From Dyadobacter sp. CY261 (GTDB lineage Bacteria > Bacteroidota > Bacteroidia > Cytophagales > Spirosomataceae): 64,000 nucleotides of DNA. The translations under genes were made by a program, and so were the position numbers. Below, piece after piece: positions 8,539-16,894 of this stretch. The DNA is taken from positions 558,001-622,000 of the forward strand of contig NZ_JAKCPW010000001.1 in assembly GCF_021440085.1 (NCBI RefSeq). Direction: 5' to 3'. Below the pieces are notes generated by a model, which had not been told where the DNA came from, did not search any database, and saw only the letters and a list, made by a program, of their open reading frames with translations. Every line of letters begins with the position of its first letter. Position 1 is the first letter of the stretch.

Positions 8539-9987
8539 CTAAAACGGCCCCTTCAGATTAATCCTGTCGGCGTTTTTCGCCGCCCCCGGCATTTCGCCGC
8601 GCTTGTTGATGGCGGGTAATGCTTTGCCGGTTTCGCGGTCGTACCAATCGGGGGTGAGGTTTTCTGGGACGGTGTCGCCGGTTTCAGTTTGCCATTGCGC
8701 GAGGACTTTTCTGAGGGTCTGGATTTGACTGGCGTAAGTCTGGTCGCTCATGAGGTTGGTGACTTGCGAAGGGTCTTTGAAATTGTCGAAAAATTCTTCT
8801 GATGGCCTTGGCGTCTTGAATGCATCTTCTTGTAACGGGGTAAGCTTGCCGGTCCTTCTGGCCGTTTTTAATGCTTTGGCGGACGGGCTTTGATTGGCAT
8901 CGATAGGGCCACCATTGTCCAGTTGAGGTCTTTTATTAATGATATACAGAAAGTCCTTGGTACGTACCGCACGCTCGTAAGCTTCGTAGTCGTGCCAGTT
9001 GTGTTCTGCAAAAATGTATTTCCTGAATTCTTTTGAAGGGTCTTTGAATAGCGCAGCGAAACTTCTTCCCTGAAACGTCGGGCCGGCATCGACACCCGCG
9101 ACCGCGAGTAACGTCGGTGCAATGTCAATAGCGCTGATGAGGCTCTGGCATGTTTGTCCGGCCCCGATCCCGGCCGGCCATTTGACAAGGAACGGCGTCT
9201 TAATGCCTGCGTCGGTCAGCCGTGTTTTGCTGCCCGGGAACGGCCGCCCATTATCGGCGGTAAAGATGATCAGCGTATTTTCGGAAAGGCCCTGTGCGGC
9301 GAGCTCCTTTTCGAGCAGGCCCACATAATGGTCGAGGCGGGCGATTTCGTTGTAATAGGCCACCAGGTCTTGCCGGGTTTCGGACATATCCACGAGTGTA
9401 GGAGGTACATCCACGTCGCGGGCCGGATCGTGCTGTGGGCCATTGGTGGTTGCCGACCACGGCCGGTGCGCATCATAAGGTGAGAGCCAAAAAAAGAATG
9501 GTTTGTCTTTTGGTCTGGTTTTCAATAGGTTAATCCACTGTTCTTCGCCACCTTCTCCATTTAGCTTCTGGCTCACAAGCAATGTATCGTAGGCACGTTT
9601 CGTAACCGGCCCTTCATGCCATTTTCCCGCCAGTGCAGTGAAGTAACCTTTCTGACGCAGCATTTCGGGAAAGAATTTCAAATGCGACGGGAGGGGTGAA
9701 TGCAGCTCTGCGGCACCGGTGTTGTGTGGATAACGCCCAGTGAGAATGCTCGTCCGGCTGGGGCTGCAAGAGCTGGCTGTCAGGAACATATTGGTGAATT
9801 TAATGCCCTCGAGCGCAAGCTTGTTCAGGTTGGGGGTCTTCACTTTTCCGTTTCCATATGCGCCGATATCGTCCCAGCTGATGTCGTCGCCGATGATGAA
9901 TATGATGTTGACCGGCTGTGCCGCGCGCACGTTGGCCATGACGGCGAACAGGAATAAAGAAATCAGAAGGAAGAAGCGCCGCTCCAT
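8539..9987 (-). CDS. Sulfatase (S1 family), heparan N-sulfatase-like
   Basis: 482 residues; signal peptide MERRFFLLISLFLFAVMANVRA. 'NIIFIIGDDISWDDIGAYGN' binds metal, the signature is C-S-P-S-R (Cys74), followed by 'LTGRYPHNTGAAELHSPL', 'LAGKWHEG' and 'FTADNGRPFPGSKTRLTDAG', which resembles sulfamidase/N-sulfoglucosamine sulfohydrolase-like members. It converges with the two plus-strand sulfatases, only 56 bp away, giving three sulfatases within 5 kb. The exact substrate class is inferred and uncertain. Confidence 0.88.
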   Translation of the reverse strand: MERRFFLLISLFLFAVMANVRAAQPVNIIFIIGDDISWDDIGAYGNGKVKTPNLNKLALEGIKFTNMFLTASSCSPSRTSILTGRYPHNTGAAELHSPLPSHLKFFPEMLRQKGYFTALAGKWHEGPVTKRAYDTLLVSQKLNGEGGEEQWINLLKTRPKDKPFFFWLSPYDAHRPWSATTNGPQHDPARDVDVPPTLVDMSETRQDLVAYYNEIARLDHYVGLLEKELAAQGLSENTLIIFTADNGRPFPGSKTRLTDAGIKTPFLVKWPAGIGAGQTCQSLISAIDIAPTLLAVAGVDAGPTFQGRSFAALFKDPSKEFRKYIFAEHNWHDYEAYERAVRTKDFLYIINKRPQLDNGGPIDANQSPSAKALKTARRTGKLTPLQEDAFKTPRPSEEFFDNFKDPSQVTNLMSDQTYASQIQTLRKVLAQWQTETGDTVPENLTPDWYDRETGKALPAINKRGEMPGAAKNADRINLKGPF

Positions 9988-10073
9988 ATTTTATAAAGAT
10001 TTATCCTAAAAAGTCCAATACGCTCACAAAAAGCCATTTATCTGTTAATATTTCAAAAAAAGTCGGGAAAAAT

Positions 10074-10123
10074 TTGCGTAGTTAAATGACTACATATAAA
10101 TTAGTAGTCAAATAACTACGCAA
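10074..10123. promoter_or_regulatory. Palindromic operator over the ArsR operon promoter
   Basis: Two 20-nt arms, TTGCGTAGTTAAATGACTAC (10074-10093) and GTAGTCAAATAACTACGCAA (10104-10123), are inverted repeats with 18 of 20 positions pairing, separated by the AT-rich spacer ATATAAATTA. The right arm ends on the A of the ArsR start codon. A dyad of this size directly at the start of a winged-helix repressor gene is the expected layout for autorepression. Confidence 0.75.
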
Positions 10124-10449
10124 TGAACCTGAGACGAGATGTATTCCAAGCCATAGCAGACCCGACCCGACGGGCCATACTGCTTTTACTGGCATCGCAA
10201 TCCCTGACAGCGGGCGCGATCGCCTCGAACTTCGATACGGCCAGGCCGACGGTTTCCAAACATTTGCAGATACTCACAGAATGTGAATTGCTGCAACAGG
10301 AACAGACCGGCCGGGAGATTTATTATCACTTAAACCCCGGCAAAATGAAAGAGATCGCCGATTTTATCGAACCATTCCGGCAAATGTGGGATGACCGGTT
10401 CAACAAACTGGAAGCTATTATGAAGAACTATCAATCCAAAAAAAGCTGA
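10123..10449 (+). CDS. ArsR-family winged-helix transcriptional regulator
   Basis: 108 residues: '[17 protein letters not shown]' helix, then helix-turn-helix '[23 protein letters not shown]', wing '[16 protein letters not shown]'. There are no clustered Cys pairs for metal sensing, so it belongs to the ArsR group that is usually paired with SRPBCC (AHSA1) genes. It is followed after 1 bp by such a gene, and its start codon sits at the edge of a large palindrome, pointing to autoregulation of the operon at 10123-11308 and perhaps further. Confidence 0.92.
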   Translation: MNLRRDVFQAIADPTRRAILLLLASQSLTAGAIASNFDTARPTVSKHLQILTECELLQQEQTGREIYYHLNPGKMKEIADFIEPFRQMWDDRFNKLEAIMKNYQSKKS

Positions 10450-10450
10450 T

Positions 10451-10918
10451 ATGGAACGGAAAACGAAAATCAATGCCGAAAACGGAAAACAGGACCTGGT
10501 GATCACGAGGGAATTCGAATTGCCGCTGGAATTGCTCTTCAAAGCCTATGTAGAGCCTGAGATCGTAGAACAATGGATGGGTACCAAGGTGCTGAAACTC
10601 GAAAGTAAACCGCATGGAAGCTGGCAATTCGAGACATCCGATCCGCAGGGCAATGTGGTGTTCCGGGCTAATGGCGTGATCCACGAGTTCGTACCCGAGC
10701 AAAAGATCACCCGGACTTTCGAAATGGAGAATACGCCTTTTCCGGTCCAACTGGAATTTCTCGTATTTGAAAAACTCACGGATGACACGAGTAAACTCAC
10801 GATGCAGATCGTGTACAAATCACCGGCCGACCGGGACGAAATGCTGAAACTGCCCTTCGCCCAGGGTATCAATATGGCGCACAACCGCTTACAGGAAGTT
10901 GTAAACAAATTGAAATAG
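10451..10918 (+). CDS. SRPBCC/AHSA1 family protein
   Basis: 155 residues with the START-like opening 'LVITREFELPLELLFKAYVEPEIVEQWMG' and a C-terminal helix 'MLKLPFAQGINMAHNRLQEVV'. The fold binds hydrophobic ligands; its ligand is unknown. It lies between the ArsR regulator (1-bp gap) and the DoxX gene (start codon directly after its stop), a recurrent three-gene arrangement in Bacteroidota. Confidence 0.9.
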   Translation: MERKTKINAENGKQDLVITREFELPLELLFKAYVEPEIVEQWMGTKVLKLESKPHGSWQFETSDPQGNVVFRANGVIHEFVPEQKITRTFEMENTPFPVQLEFLVFEKLTDDTSKLTMQIVYKSPADRDEMLKLPFAQGINMAHNRLQEVVNKLK

Positions 10919-11308
10919 ATGGTTATGGAAAAGAGAAACAGGATCATTTACTGGATTTTTACCGCCTGGCTGGCGCTCGGGATGGCTTCGACTGGTATTG
11001 TTCAGCTCATGAAAATGAAAGAGGAAGTGGATATGTTCGCACATCTCGGCTATCCCGAATATTTATTGACCATGATCGGCGTCTGGAAAATTCTGGGCGT
11101 GGTAGCAGTACTTATCCCTAAATTTCCGCTTCTAAAAGAGTGGACCTACGCTGGTTTCTTCTTCTGCATGTCGGGTGCGATCGTGTCGCATATGGCGTTG
11201 GGAGATCCGATCGGGCAGGTGGCACCTCCATTACTGTTGCTGGTTCTGACGGTCATTTCCTGGTATTTCAGGCCTGCCGGCAGGCGGCTCATTCCGGTTC
11301 AGATTTAA
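10919..11308 (+). CDS. DoxX-like family membrane protein
   Basis: 129 residues with four predicted membrane helices ('IIYWIFTAWLALGMASTGIVQL', 'YLLTMIGVWKILGVVAVLI', 'WTYAGFFFCMSGAIVSHMA', 'PPLLLLVLTVISWYF'). Matches the DoxX-like family, small inner-membrane proteins of poorly defined redox or carrier role. The ATG touches the SRPBCC stop (TAGATG); a second ATG six bases later is an alternative. Confidence 0.85.
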   Translation: MVMEKRNRIIYWIFTAWLALGMASTGIVQLMKMKEEVDMFAHLGYPEYLLTMIGVWKILGVVAVLIPKFPLLKEWTYAGFFFCMSGAIVSHMALGDPIGQVAPPLLLLVLTVISWYFRPAGRRLIPVQI

Positions 11309-11320
11309 AAAGAGTGCTTT

Positions 11321-11893
11321 ATGAACACAAAGGTCGATGCATATGTGGCCCAATCAGGCAAATGGCGTGAGGTTATCGAACAACTTAGATCGATCGCACT
11401 GGATTGCGGGTTGGCCGAGGAGTTTAAGTGGGGCAAGCCTTGCTATGCGTTCGAAGGCACCAACATTGTGGTCATTCAGGGTTTTAAAGCCTATTGCGCG
11501 CTGTTGTTCATGAAAGGCTATCTGCTTACCGACCCTGAGAATGTGCTTGTCAAGACCGGGGAAAATACAAAGGTCGGGCGGCAGATCCGCTTTGAAACGC
11601 CAGAGGACGTTATCGGGCTGGGACCTGTCCTGAAGGCTTATATTCGGGAGGCTATTGCAGCCGAGCAATCAGGTTTGAAGGTGGAGATCGACAAAATGCC
11701 TTCTATACCACCGGAATTCCTGGAAAAACTGGATGAGATACCGGCGCTCGAAAAGGCATTCAGTGCATTGACACCCGGTCGGCAAAGAGCCTATCTCATT
11801 CATTTTTCAGCCCCGAAACAATCCACAACACGGGAAGGAAGGATCGAAAAACATATACCGCATATCATGAACGGCAAAGGTTTGAACGACTAG
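11321..11893 (+). CDS. YdeI/DUF1801 family protein
   Basis: 190 residues. N-terminal DUF1801 part ('WREVIEQLRSIALDCGLAEEFKWGKPCYAF', 'VVIQGFKAYCALLFMKG') and C-terminal YdeI-type tail ('IPPEFLEKLDEIPALEKAF', 'LTPGRQRAYLIHFSAPKQ'). Cytoplasmic, function unclear; some relatives are linked to peptide or metal stress. Twelve bases after the DoxX stop, so probably in the ArsR-led operon. Confidence 0.88.
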   Translation: MNTKVDAYVAQSGKWREVIEQLRSIALDCGLAEEFKWGKPCYAFEGTNIVVIQGFKAYCALLFMKGYLLTDPENVLVKTGENTKVGRQIRFETPEDVIGLGPVLKAYIREAIAAEQSGLKVEIDKMPSIPPEFLEKLDEIPALEKAFSALTPGRQRAYLIHFSAPKQSTTREGRIEKHIPHIMNGKGLND

Positions 11894-11954
11894 CGTTTTC
11901 GCAGAAGGTCCACATTATCAAGACATTTTATTAACATCATTCAGAAGAAATCAC

Positions 11955-12518
11955 ATGAGCGATAAAAAAGAACTGTCCGCCGAGGGTCGCGATCAGCTGC
12001 TCGGGACGCTGAAAACCCGTTTTGAGAAAAACAAAAGCCGCCATGAAGGCATTAAATGGGCCGATGTGCTGGCCCGATTAGAATCGAAAAGCGGGAAACT
12101 ATGGTCGCTCGATCAAATGGAGCAGACCGAAGGCGAGCCGGACGTAATCGGGTTCGACCCAAAAACCGGTGAATTCATCTTCTGCGACTGCTCGCCTGAA
12201 AGTCCAAAAGGCCGCCGGAGCCTTTGCTATGACCGTGACGCCTGGAATTTCCGCAAAGAGAACAAGCCCGAAAATACCGCTCTGGACATTGCCGCCGAGA
12301 TCGGGATCGAGATTTTGAACGAGGAAGAATACCGGCATTTACAAACGCTCGGGAAGTTCGACCTGAAAACATCGAGCTGGGTCGAGACGCCCGCGGACAT
12401 CCGGAAACTAGGCGGGGCGGTGTTCTGCGACCGTCGCTATGATACCGTTTTCTATTATCACAATGGCGCGGAATCCTACTACGCCGCTCGTGGCTTCCGT
12501 GGGACGCTGAGGGTTTAG
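11955..12518 (+). CDS. DUF4256 family protein
   Basis: 187 residues, cytoplasmic, matching the widespread DUF4256 family ('LLGTLKTRFEKNKSRHEGI', 'WSLDQMEQTEGEPDVI', 'FIFCDCSPESPKGRRSLCYD', 'ALDIAAEIGIEIL', 'DRRYDTVFYYHNGAESYYA'). No function is assigned to the family. It follows the YdeI gene after 61 bp and is closed by the strong terminator at 12534-12572. Confidence 0.88.
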   Translation: MSDKKELSAEGRDQLLGTLKTRFEKNKSRHEGIKWADVLARLESKSGKLWSLDQMEQTEGEPDVIGFDPKTGEFIFCDCSPESPKGRRSLCYDRDAWNFRKENKPENTALDIAAEIGIEILNEEEYRHLQTLGKFDLKTSSWVETPADIRKLGGAVFCDRRYDTVFYYHNGAESYYAARGFRGTLRV

Positions 12519-12533
12519 CATTAATTTTAATAC

Positions 12534-12572
12534 AAAAACAGCCCGCGACAATCACTTGCGCGGGCTGTTTTT
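12534..12572. terminator. Bidirectional terminator
   Basis: AAAAACAGCCCGCG (12534-12547) and CGCGGGCTGTTTTT (12559-12572) form a 14-bp perfect stem with an 11-nt loop. A-tract on one side and T-tract on the other allow it to serve both converging genes (DUF4256 from the left, the giant secreted protein from the right). Confidence 0.9.
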
Positions 12573-12611
12573 GTAAAAACGGATAGGTATTTATATAATG
12601 ATAATGTTGCC

Positions 12612-15600
12612 CTATTCCTTAATGATCCGAAACACCTGCGATTTTCCTTTGTGTTCCATTTTCAGAAGGTATATCCCGGATGGATATTGCCTCATGTTAA
12701 TCGTTTCCTCAATTTCGGCGCTGTTTTTCGTCCAGATACGCCTGCCATCGACTTGCAGCAATGTAAGCTCTTTTCTGGACGTGTCCGCAAACCGCACCGT
12801 CACCTGCTCGGCCGTCGGGTTCGGGCCGACCGAGATGAGGTTTTCTAAACTTCCGCTTTCTTCGTTGCCCAGCACCACTTCGACCCTGAGCGTGGTAGGC
12901 TCGATGAGCGTCCCATTGCCGCATGCGTTGGTAACCGACAGCAATTTGAAATAGGCAGAAGGCTCTTTGCTGGTAATCAGGATGGTGTCCGGTGAAATAT
13001 CCGCATACCGGCTTAGCGAGCCAAGGTCGCTTCCATACGTGTATCGCCACGGCCCGGTTCCGCCAAGAAGCACTACGACATGCGCTTTGCCGCTTTCATC
13101 AAGTAGTGCGCTGCTGCTTGCGAACGATGCATTGGCTTTATCGCCAATCGGCATGATCTGTTGATAATCACTGGAAGCCGTGTAAGGGTCGGTAGCGGTT
13201 ACCCTGATCCTGTAAAACATGGTGGTCGAGAGGCCAGCCGGGATAACGACTTTCAGCGGCGATTCTTTCGCGTTGCCGCCGAGGGATTTTGCCAGTTTGC
13301 CCTGGTCGTCAAAGAACTGTACTGAGAATTGATTGCCAGCTGAAAAGGTGCCGGATGTCACGAAATAGACCAGTATGGTATCGTTTTCGCAAACCGTACC
13401 ATATTTGTTCAGTTCCGAGACCCTTACCTTGCGATCCGAGGGGGCATTAACATTCACAATGGCGCTACCAGAATATTTTACGGTTCCGCAACTGCTTCCC
13501 GCTGATGTGATGGTATAGGTGGTGGTCTTGGCAGGAAACACCATCACGTGGTAAATGTCTGTCGGACTGAGTAGTGCAAAATTCAGGGTAGTGCCGTCTG
13601 ACAGCGTCACATTCAGCGATTGATTGCCCTCGCTTTTCGGGCGGATATGGATGTAGGTAAAGTCGCCGGGATTGATGGTCGTGTTACCACTTAACTCGAT
13701 ATCGGAAGCTTTGTTGATGGCGATCTGCTGCGAGAGCGAAATGTCGGAACCCGTAATGTAGCAGGTGAGGTCGTAACCACCGCCCGGTAATGCGGCAGGT
13801 ATCGGCAGGGCAATAGTCCCCTTGGTCGCGGTAGTCGGTGGAAGTTCAAATCGCGTGCCTATTGCATTGGTCAGGTAAAAGCCAATTTTTTCTCCGGAGG
13901 AAATATCCCCGCCAATATGGTAAGTAACGCGAATGGCCGACCCACTGCAAACACTCGTTCTTTCGGGTTTGAAATTGACGATCTTCGGATTCACTTTCAC
14001 CGTAACGTTGCCGGAAACCTGGCCAAATCCGCAGGAATTACTTACCGATTGTAACCTGAAATCGGCCGCTTTCGACAGCATATACCATTGTGTGAAATTC
14101 GCGTCCGATACGGCTATTTCTCCCTGCTCTGCCAGCGTCATCTTCCAGGGGCCGCCGCCGGTGAGCTGATAATTGATGATCACCGATTCGCCGTAGCTGA
14201 CTTCGCCGGTTTGATTATCTGCGAGCGATACGGTCGCGGTCGGTTTTCTATTGACTTTGAAACTCTTGGTACGCGACTGATTGCCCGCATCGGAGGAAAC
14301 CTGGATCGAATAGCTGCCTTCCATCGACTCAGGGATTACATATTTGAAATCAGCGCCTGTCGTATTCGACGCGACGGTCCGGAAAGGTTCCGCGTCCTTT
14401 GCGATCCTTAAAGAGTAGGTGGTACCCGCCGGAGCGGTGCCGTTTTCGACTTTGAACGACACGGCTATTTCTTCTCCGGCGCAATAAGTGTGGTTATCCG
14501 GGAAATAACCCATCGACAGCTTGTAAGCTTGCCAGTACAGGTACTCGGTGATATTCACGTCCACACTGCCGCAGACGTTACCTACTGATTTCAATGTGAA
14601 CGGGGTCACTTTGGACCTGCTCATCGGCGGGTTGAAAGCGTCATATTGTAGTTTTTGCTCAAAATGATAGTTTTTGGTGCCGTCTGTGAACTCGGCGAAA
14701 TAGGGCGTGGAGCCTATGAGTTGCATCCCGATTCTCGGCACCTGATCGATATCAAAAATAATGGGACTATCCGGTTTCGAGCGGCCCATATCTTCCGGGT
14801 ACAACAGCGCCGGCTGACGATCGACCACGAGCCAGTTTCCAGCGCTGCCTATTACTTCCGGATTGGTGGATTTGACTTGCAAATAGGTGTAGCTATTCTT
14901 TTCAAATGCGGAGGCGGCCACCTTGAAGCGACCAGGTTTCCCAATTTTGATCCAATTCTCACCCGAGTGGGCGCGTGTGTTCAACATGAATTCATTCCCT
15001 GCGCCGAATGTGCCCAAAACTTCGAAGGAAACTTCCACACTATCCGTTTCGCAGTAATATTTCCGGGCCGGCGGGGCCACCACGATCACCGGTGCCTGGC
15101 TGGTATAGGGATTCACGGTAAAATTCATTTTGGCCAGGTCGCTGCTGGAATAGCAGCTGTTTTCTACGGTTTTGGGCCCGTAGGCACCGGATGCGGGAAT
15201 GAAAATTCTTTGGGCCATTTCCGAATATTCCGCATAGCTTTTGTCACCCTTATCGTCGGTCATGCCAAACGGTGCGCCGCCGTAAACGATTAGCTTGTAT
15301 TCATGATATTGCGGGTAGGGCAGTGTCCGCGAAAGGTAGGATTCATACCCGACCCTGGGTACCCCGCGCACAACCAGCGCATTCCAGTCCGCGGATGTGT
15401 AGGAAGGATTGGTGGTTTTGACACGGATTTTGGCAATGCTGAAATAGCCCTCGGTAGTCCAGGAGGCCGGTGAATGCGGAATGAAGAATTCGAGGGAATC
15501 ACCTACCAGCTTCGCTTCGAACTGATAGGTAGTATTGTTCGCCGTAGTCCCTTCCACTATCAATTTCGTATTTGCATTCAACGCGACATTGCTCGCAAAT

Positions 15601-16868
15601 GGCAGTCGGACGGTTTGGTTTTCGCATACCGGCCATTTTTTGTATTGAGACGCATTGATCACGATCCCGTCCGGAACATTTGCTACCACTGTTTGCTTGG
15701 GAAGGTCTGTTGTAACGCCACAGGCTGTTTTCAGCGAGCGGATCGCAAAGGTTTCAGTTTTTAGCGGATTAAGTGTGAGGCTAAGATTTTGATCCAGTGT
15801 ATAAGAGCCTCCGTTGCTAAGCTCCACGGTGTGCGGTGCTGGCCCCGAAATCGCAAACTGCATCCAGAAACTTTCACCGATCTTCACGGTGGCGCTTTCA
15901 CTGGAGAATGAGGCTGTTGGTTTCTCGTAAATGGTGAAGTAAGTGGAATAGGGGCTCACAAGTTTGGGCGCATCCACAACAATGGCGACCAGCACGGGCA
16001 TGGAATAGGTCACAACATCATCCGGGAGTTTAGCAACGAGTATGCCTTCGGCTTTCTTTCTGGCGGGTATTTCAAAGGTGCGTTTTTCGTTCGGATCCGA
16101 ATAGCTGCCTTTCAGAAAACGTAGCTTGAATGTGGCCGATTCGGGGATAGTTCCACCGGCGACCGCATAAGTCAGTTCCATTTCACTGCCTTCACAGAGT
16201 GCCGTATTGATTATTTTGCCTGGGACAATGGTTACCGGATTGATCGTCACCGAAACTTTTCCCGAAAATGGCACGGGCACTCCGCAAGTATTGATCGCCT
16301 TTACAATGAACAGCTCCCCGGACTTGGAAGCTGTAAGCGGGAGTATCGACGGGTAGTCGGATCGGATAACTTCATGAACCGAGCTATCGTTGAGGGTGAT
16401 CGTCACGGTGTTATTCGCCGTGACGTTGGCAAAAAGCCCAAGGCCCGCTCCGGTGTTCAGCGTGTCGCCGACACTTACGCTGCGGGCCAGCGAAACCTGT
16501 CCGCGGTTGTAAAACGTTTTCGAGTAAACGGAGGATTGTATGGCCGGGCTGGTCGAAACGATCCTGAAATAGAGCCTGTTTTCCACGGCAGATTTATCAT
16601 CATCAATCCTGAAAATCAGCGATCCTTCCCGGAATGTGGCCTCATAGCGGGCTGTGGGCCTGTTGTCGCTCTGGTTGAGCAGTTCGATAAAGAATTTGTT
16701 ATCCGCATTGAATTTGCCGGAAATCTCGATCGGGATCCTCATCTCAGTAAATGAGCAAAGCGGAACTTCATTCTCGTTGGTAATCCAGATACTCGGTTGC
16801 TGTCCCTGGCCGAATGCGTAGTTGGCGAAAAGGCAAAATTGCACCGCAAATATTTTTAAAAACTTCAT
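12612..16868 (-). CDS. Giant secreted repeat protein with type IX secretion sorting domain (copy A)
   Basis: 1418 residues. Signal peptide MKFLKIFAVQFCLFANYAFG, then seven similar units of about 190 residues. Each opens with a Cys-led strand ('CEGSEMELTY', 'CENQTVRLPF', 'CETDSVEVSF', 'CAGEEIAVSF', 'CSGSAIRVTY', 'CENDTILVYF') and closes with an 'N-x-C-G' strand, so a conserved disulfide pair per unit is likely; the folds look like Ig/PKD-type sandwiches. The last 80 residues ('VGPNPTAEQVTVRF', 'LLQVDGRRIW', 'YPSGIYLLKM', 'RIIKE') are a type A T9SS sorting domain. It would be exported and anchored or released at the surface, perhaps as an adhesin. Lies 26 bp behind its paralogue, same operon. 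Confidence 0.85.
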   Translation of the reverse strand: MKFLKIFAVQFCLFANYAFGQGQQPSIWITNENEVPLCSFTEMRIPIEISGKFNADNKFFIELLNQSDNRPTARYEATFREGSLIFRIDDDKSAVENRLYFRIVSTSPAIQSSVYSKTFYNRGQVSLARSVSVGDTLNTGAGLGLFANVTANNTVTITLNDSSVHEVIRSDYPSILPLTASKSGELFIVKAINTCGVPVPFSGKVSVTINPVTIVPGKIINTALCEGSEMELTYAVAGGTIPESATFKLRFLKGSYSDPNEKRTFEIPARKKAEGILVAKLPDDVVTYSMPVLVAIVVDAPKLVSPYSTYFTIYEKPTASFSSESATVKIGESFWMQFAISGPAPHTVELSNGGSYTLDQNLSLTLNPLKTETFAIRSLKTACGVTTDLPKQTVVANVPDGIVINASQYKKWPVCENQTVRLPFASNVALNANTKLIVEGTTANNTTYQFEAKLVGDSLEFFIPHSPASWTTEGYFSIAKIRVKTTNPSYTSADWNALVVRGVPRVGYESYLSRTLPYPQYHEYKLIVYGGAPFGMTDDKGDKSYAEYSEMAQRIFIPASGAYGPKTVENSCYSSSDLAKMNFTVNPYTSQAPVIVVAPPARKYYCETDSVEVSFEVLGTFGAGNEFMLNTRAHSGENWIKIGKPGRFKVAASAFEKNSYTYLQVKSTNPEVIGSAGNWLVVDRQPALLYPEDMGRSKPDSPIIFDIDQVPRIGMQLIGSTPYFAEFTDGTKNYHFEQKLQYDAFNPPMSRSKVTPFTLKSVGNVCGSVDVNITEYLYWQAYKLSMGYFPDNHTYCAGEEIAVSFKVENGTAPAGTTYSLRIAKDAEPFRTVASNTTGADFKYVIPESMEGSYSIQVSSDAGNQSRTKSFKVNRKPTATVSLADNQTGEVSYGESVIINYQLTGGGPWKMTLAEQGEIAVSDANFTQWYMLSKAADFRLQSVSNSCGFGQVSGNVTVKVNPKIVNFKPERTSVCSGSAIRVTYHIGGDISSGEKIGFYLTNAIGTRFELPPTTATKGTIALPIPAALPGGGYDLTCYITGSDISLSQQIAINKASDIELSGNTTINPGDFTYIHIRPKSEGNQSLNVTLSDGTTLNFALLSPTDIYHVMVFPAKTTTYTITSAGSSCGTVKYSGSAIVNVNAPSDRKVRVSELNKYGTVCENDTILVYFVTSGTFSAGNQFSVQFFDDQGKLAKSLGGNAKESPLKVVIPAGLSTTMFYRIRVTATDPYTASSDYQQIMPIGDKANASFASSSALLDESGKAHVVVLLGGTGPWRYTYGSDLGSLSRYADISPDTILITSKEPSAYFKLLSVTNACGNGTLIEPTTLRVEVVLGNEESGSLENLISVGPNPTAEQVTVRFADTSRKELTLLQVDGRRIWTKNSAEIEETINMRQYPSGIYLLKMEHKGKSQVFRIIKE

Positions 16869-16894
16869 TTAAACAGGTTGCTGAATAGGGGTTA

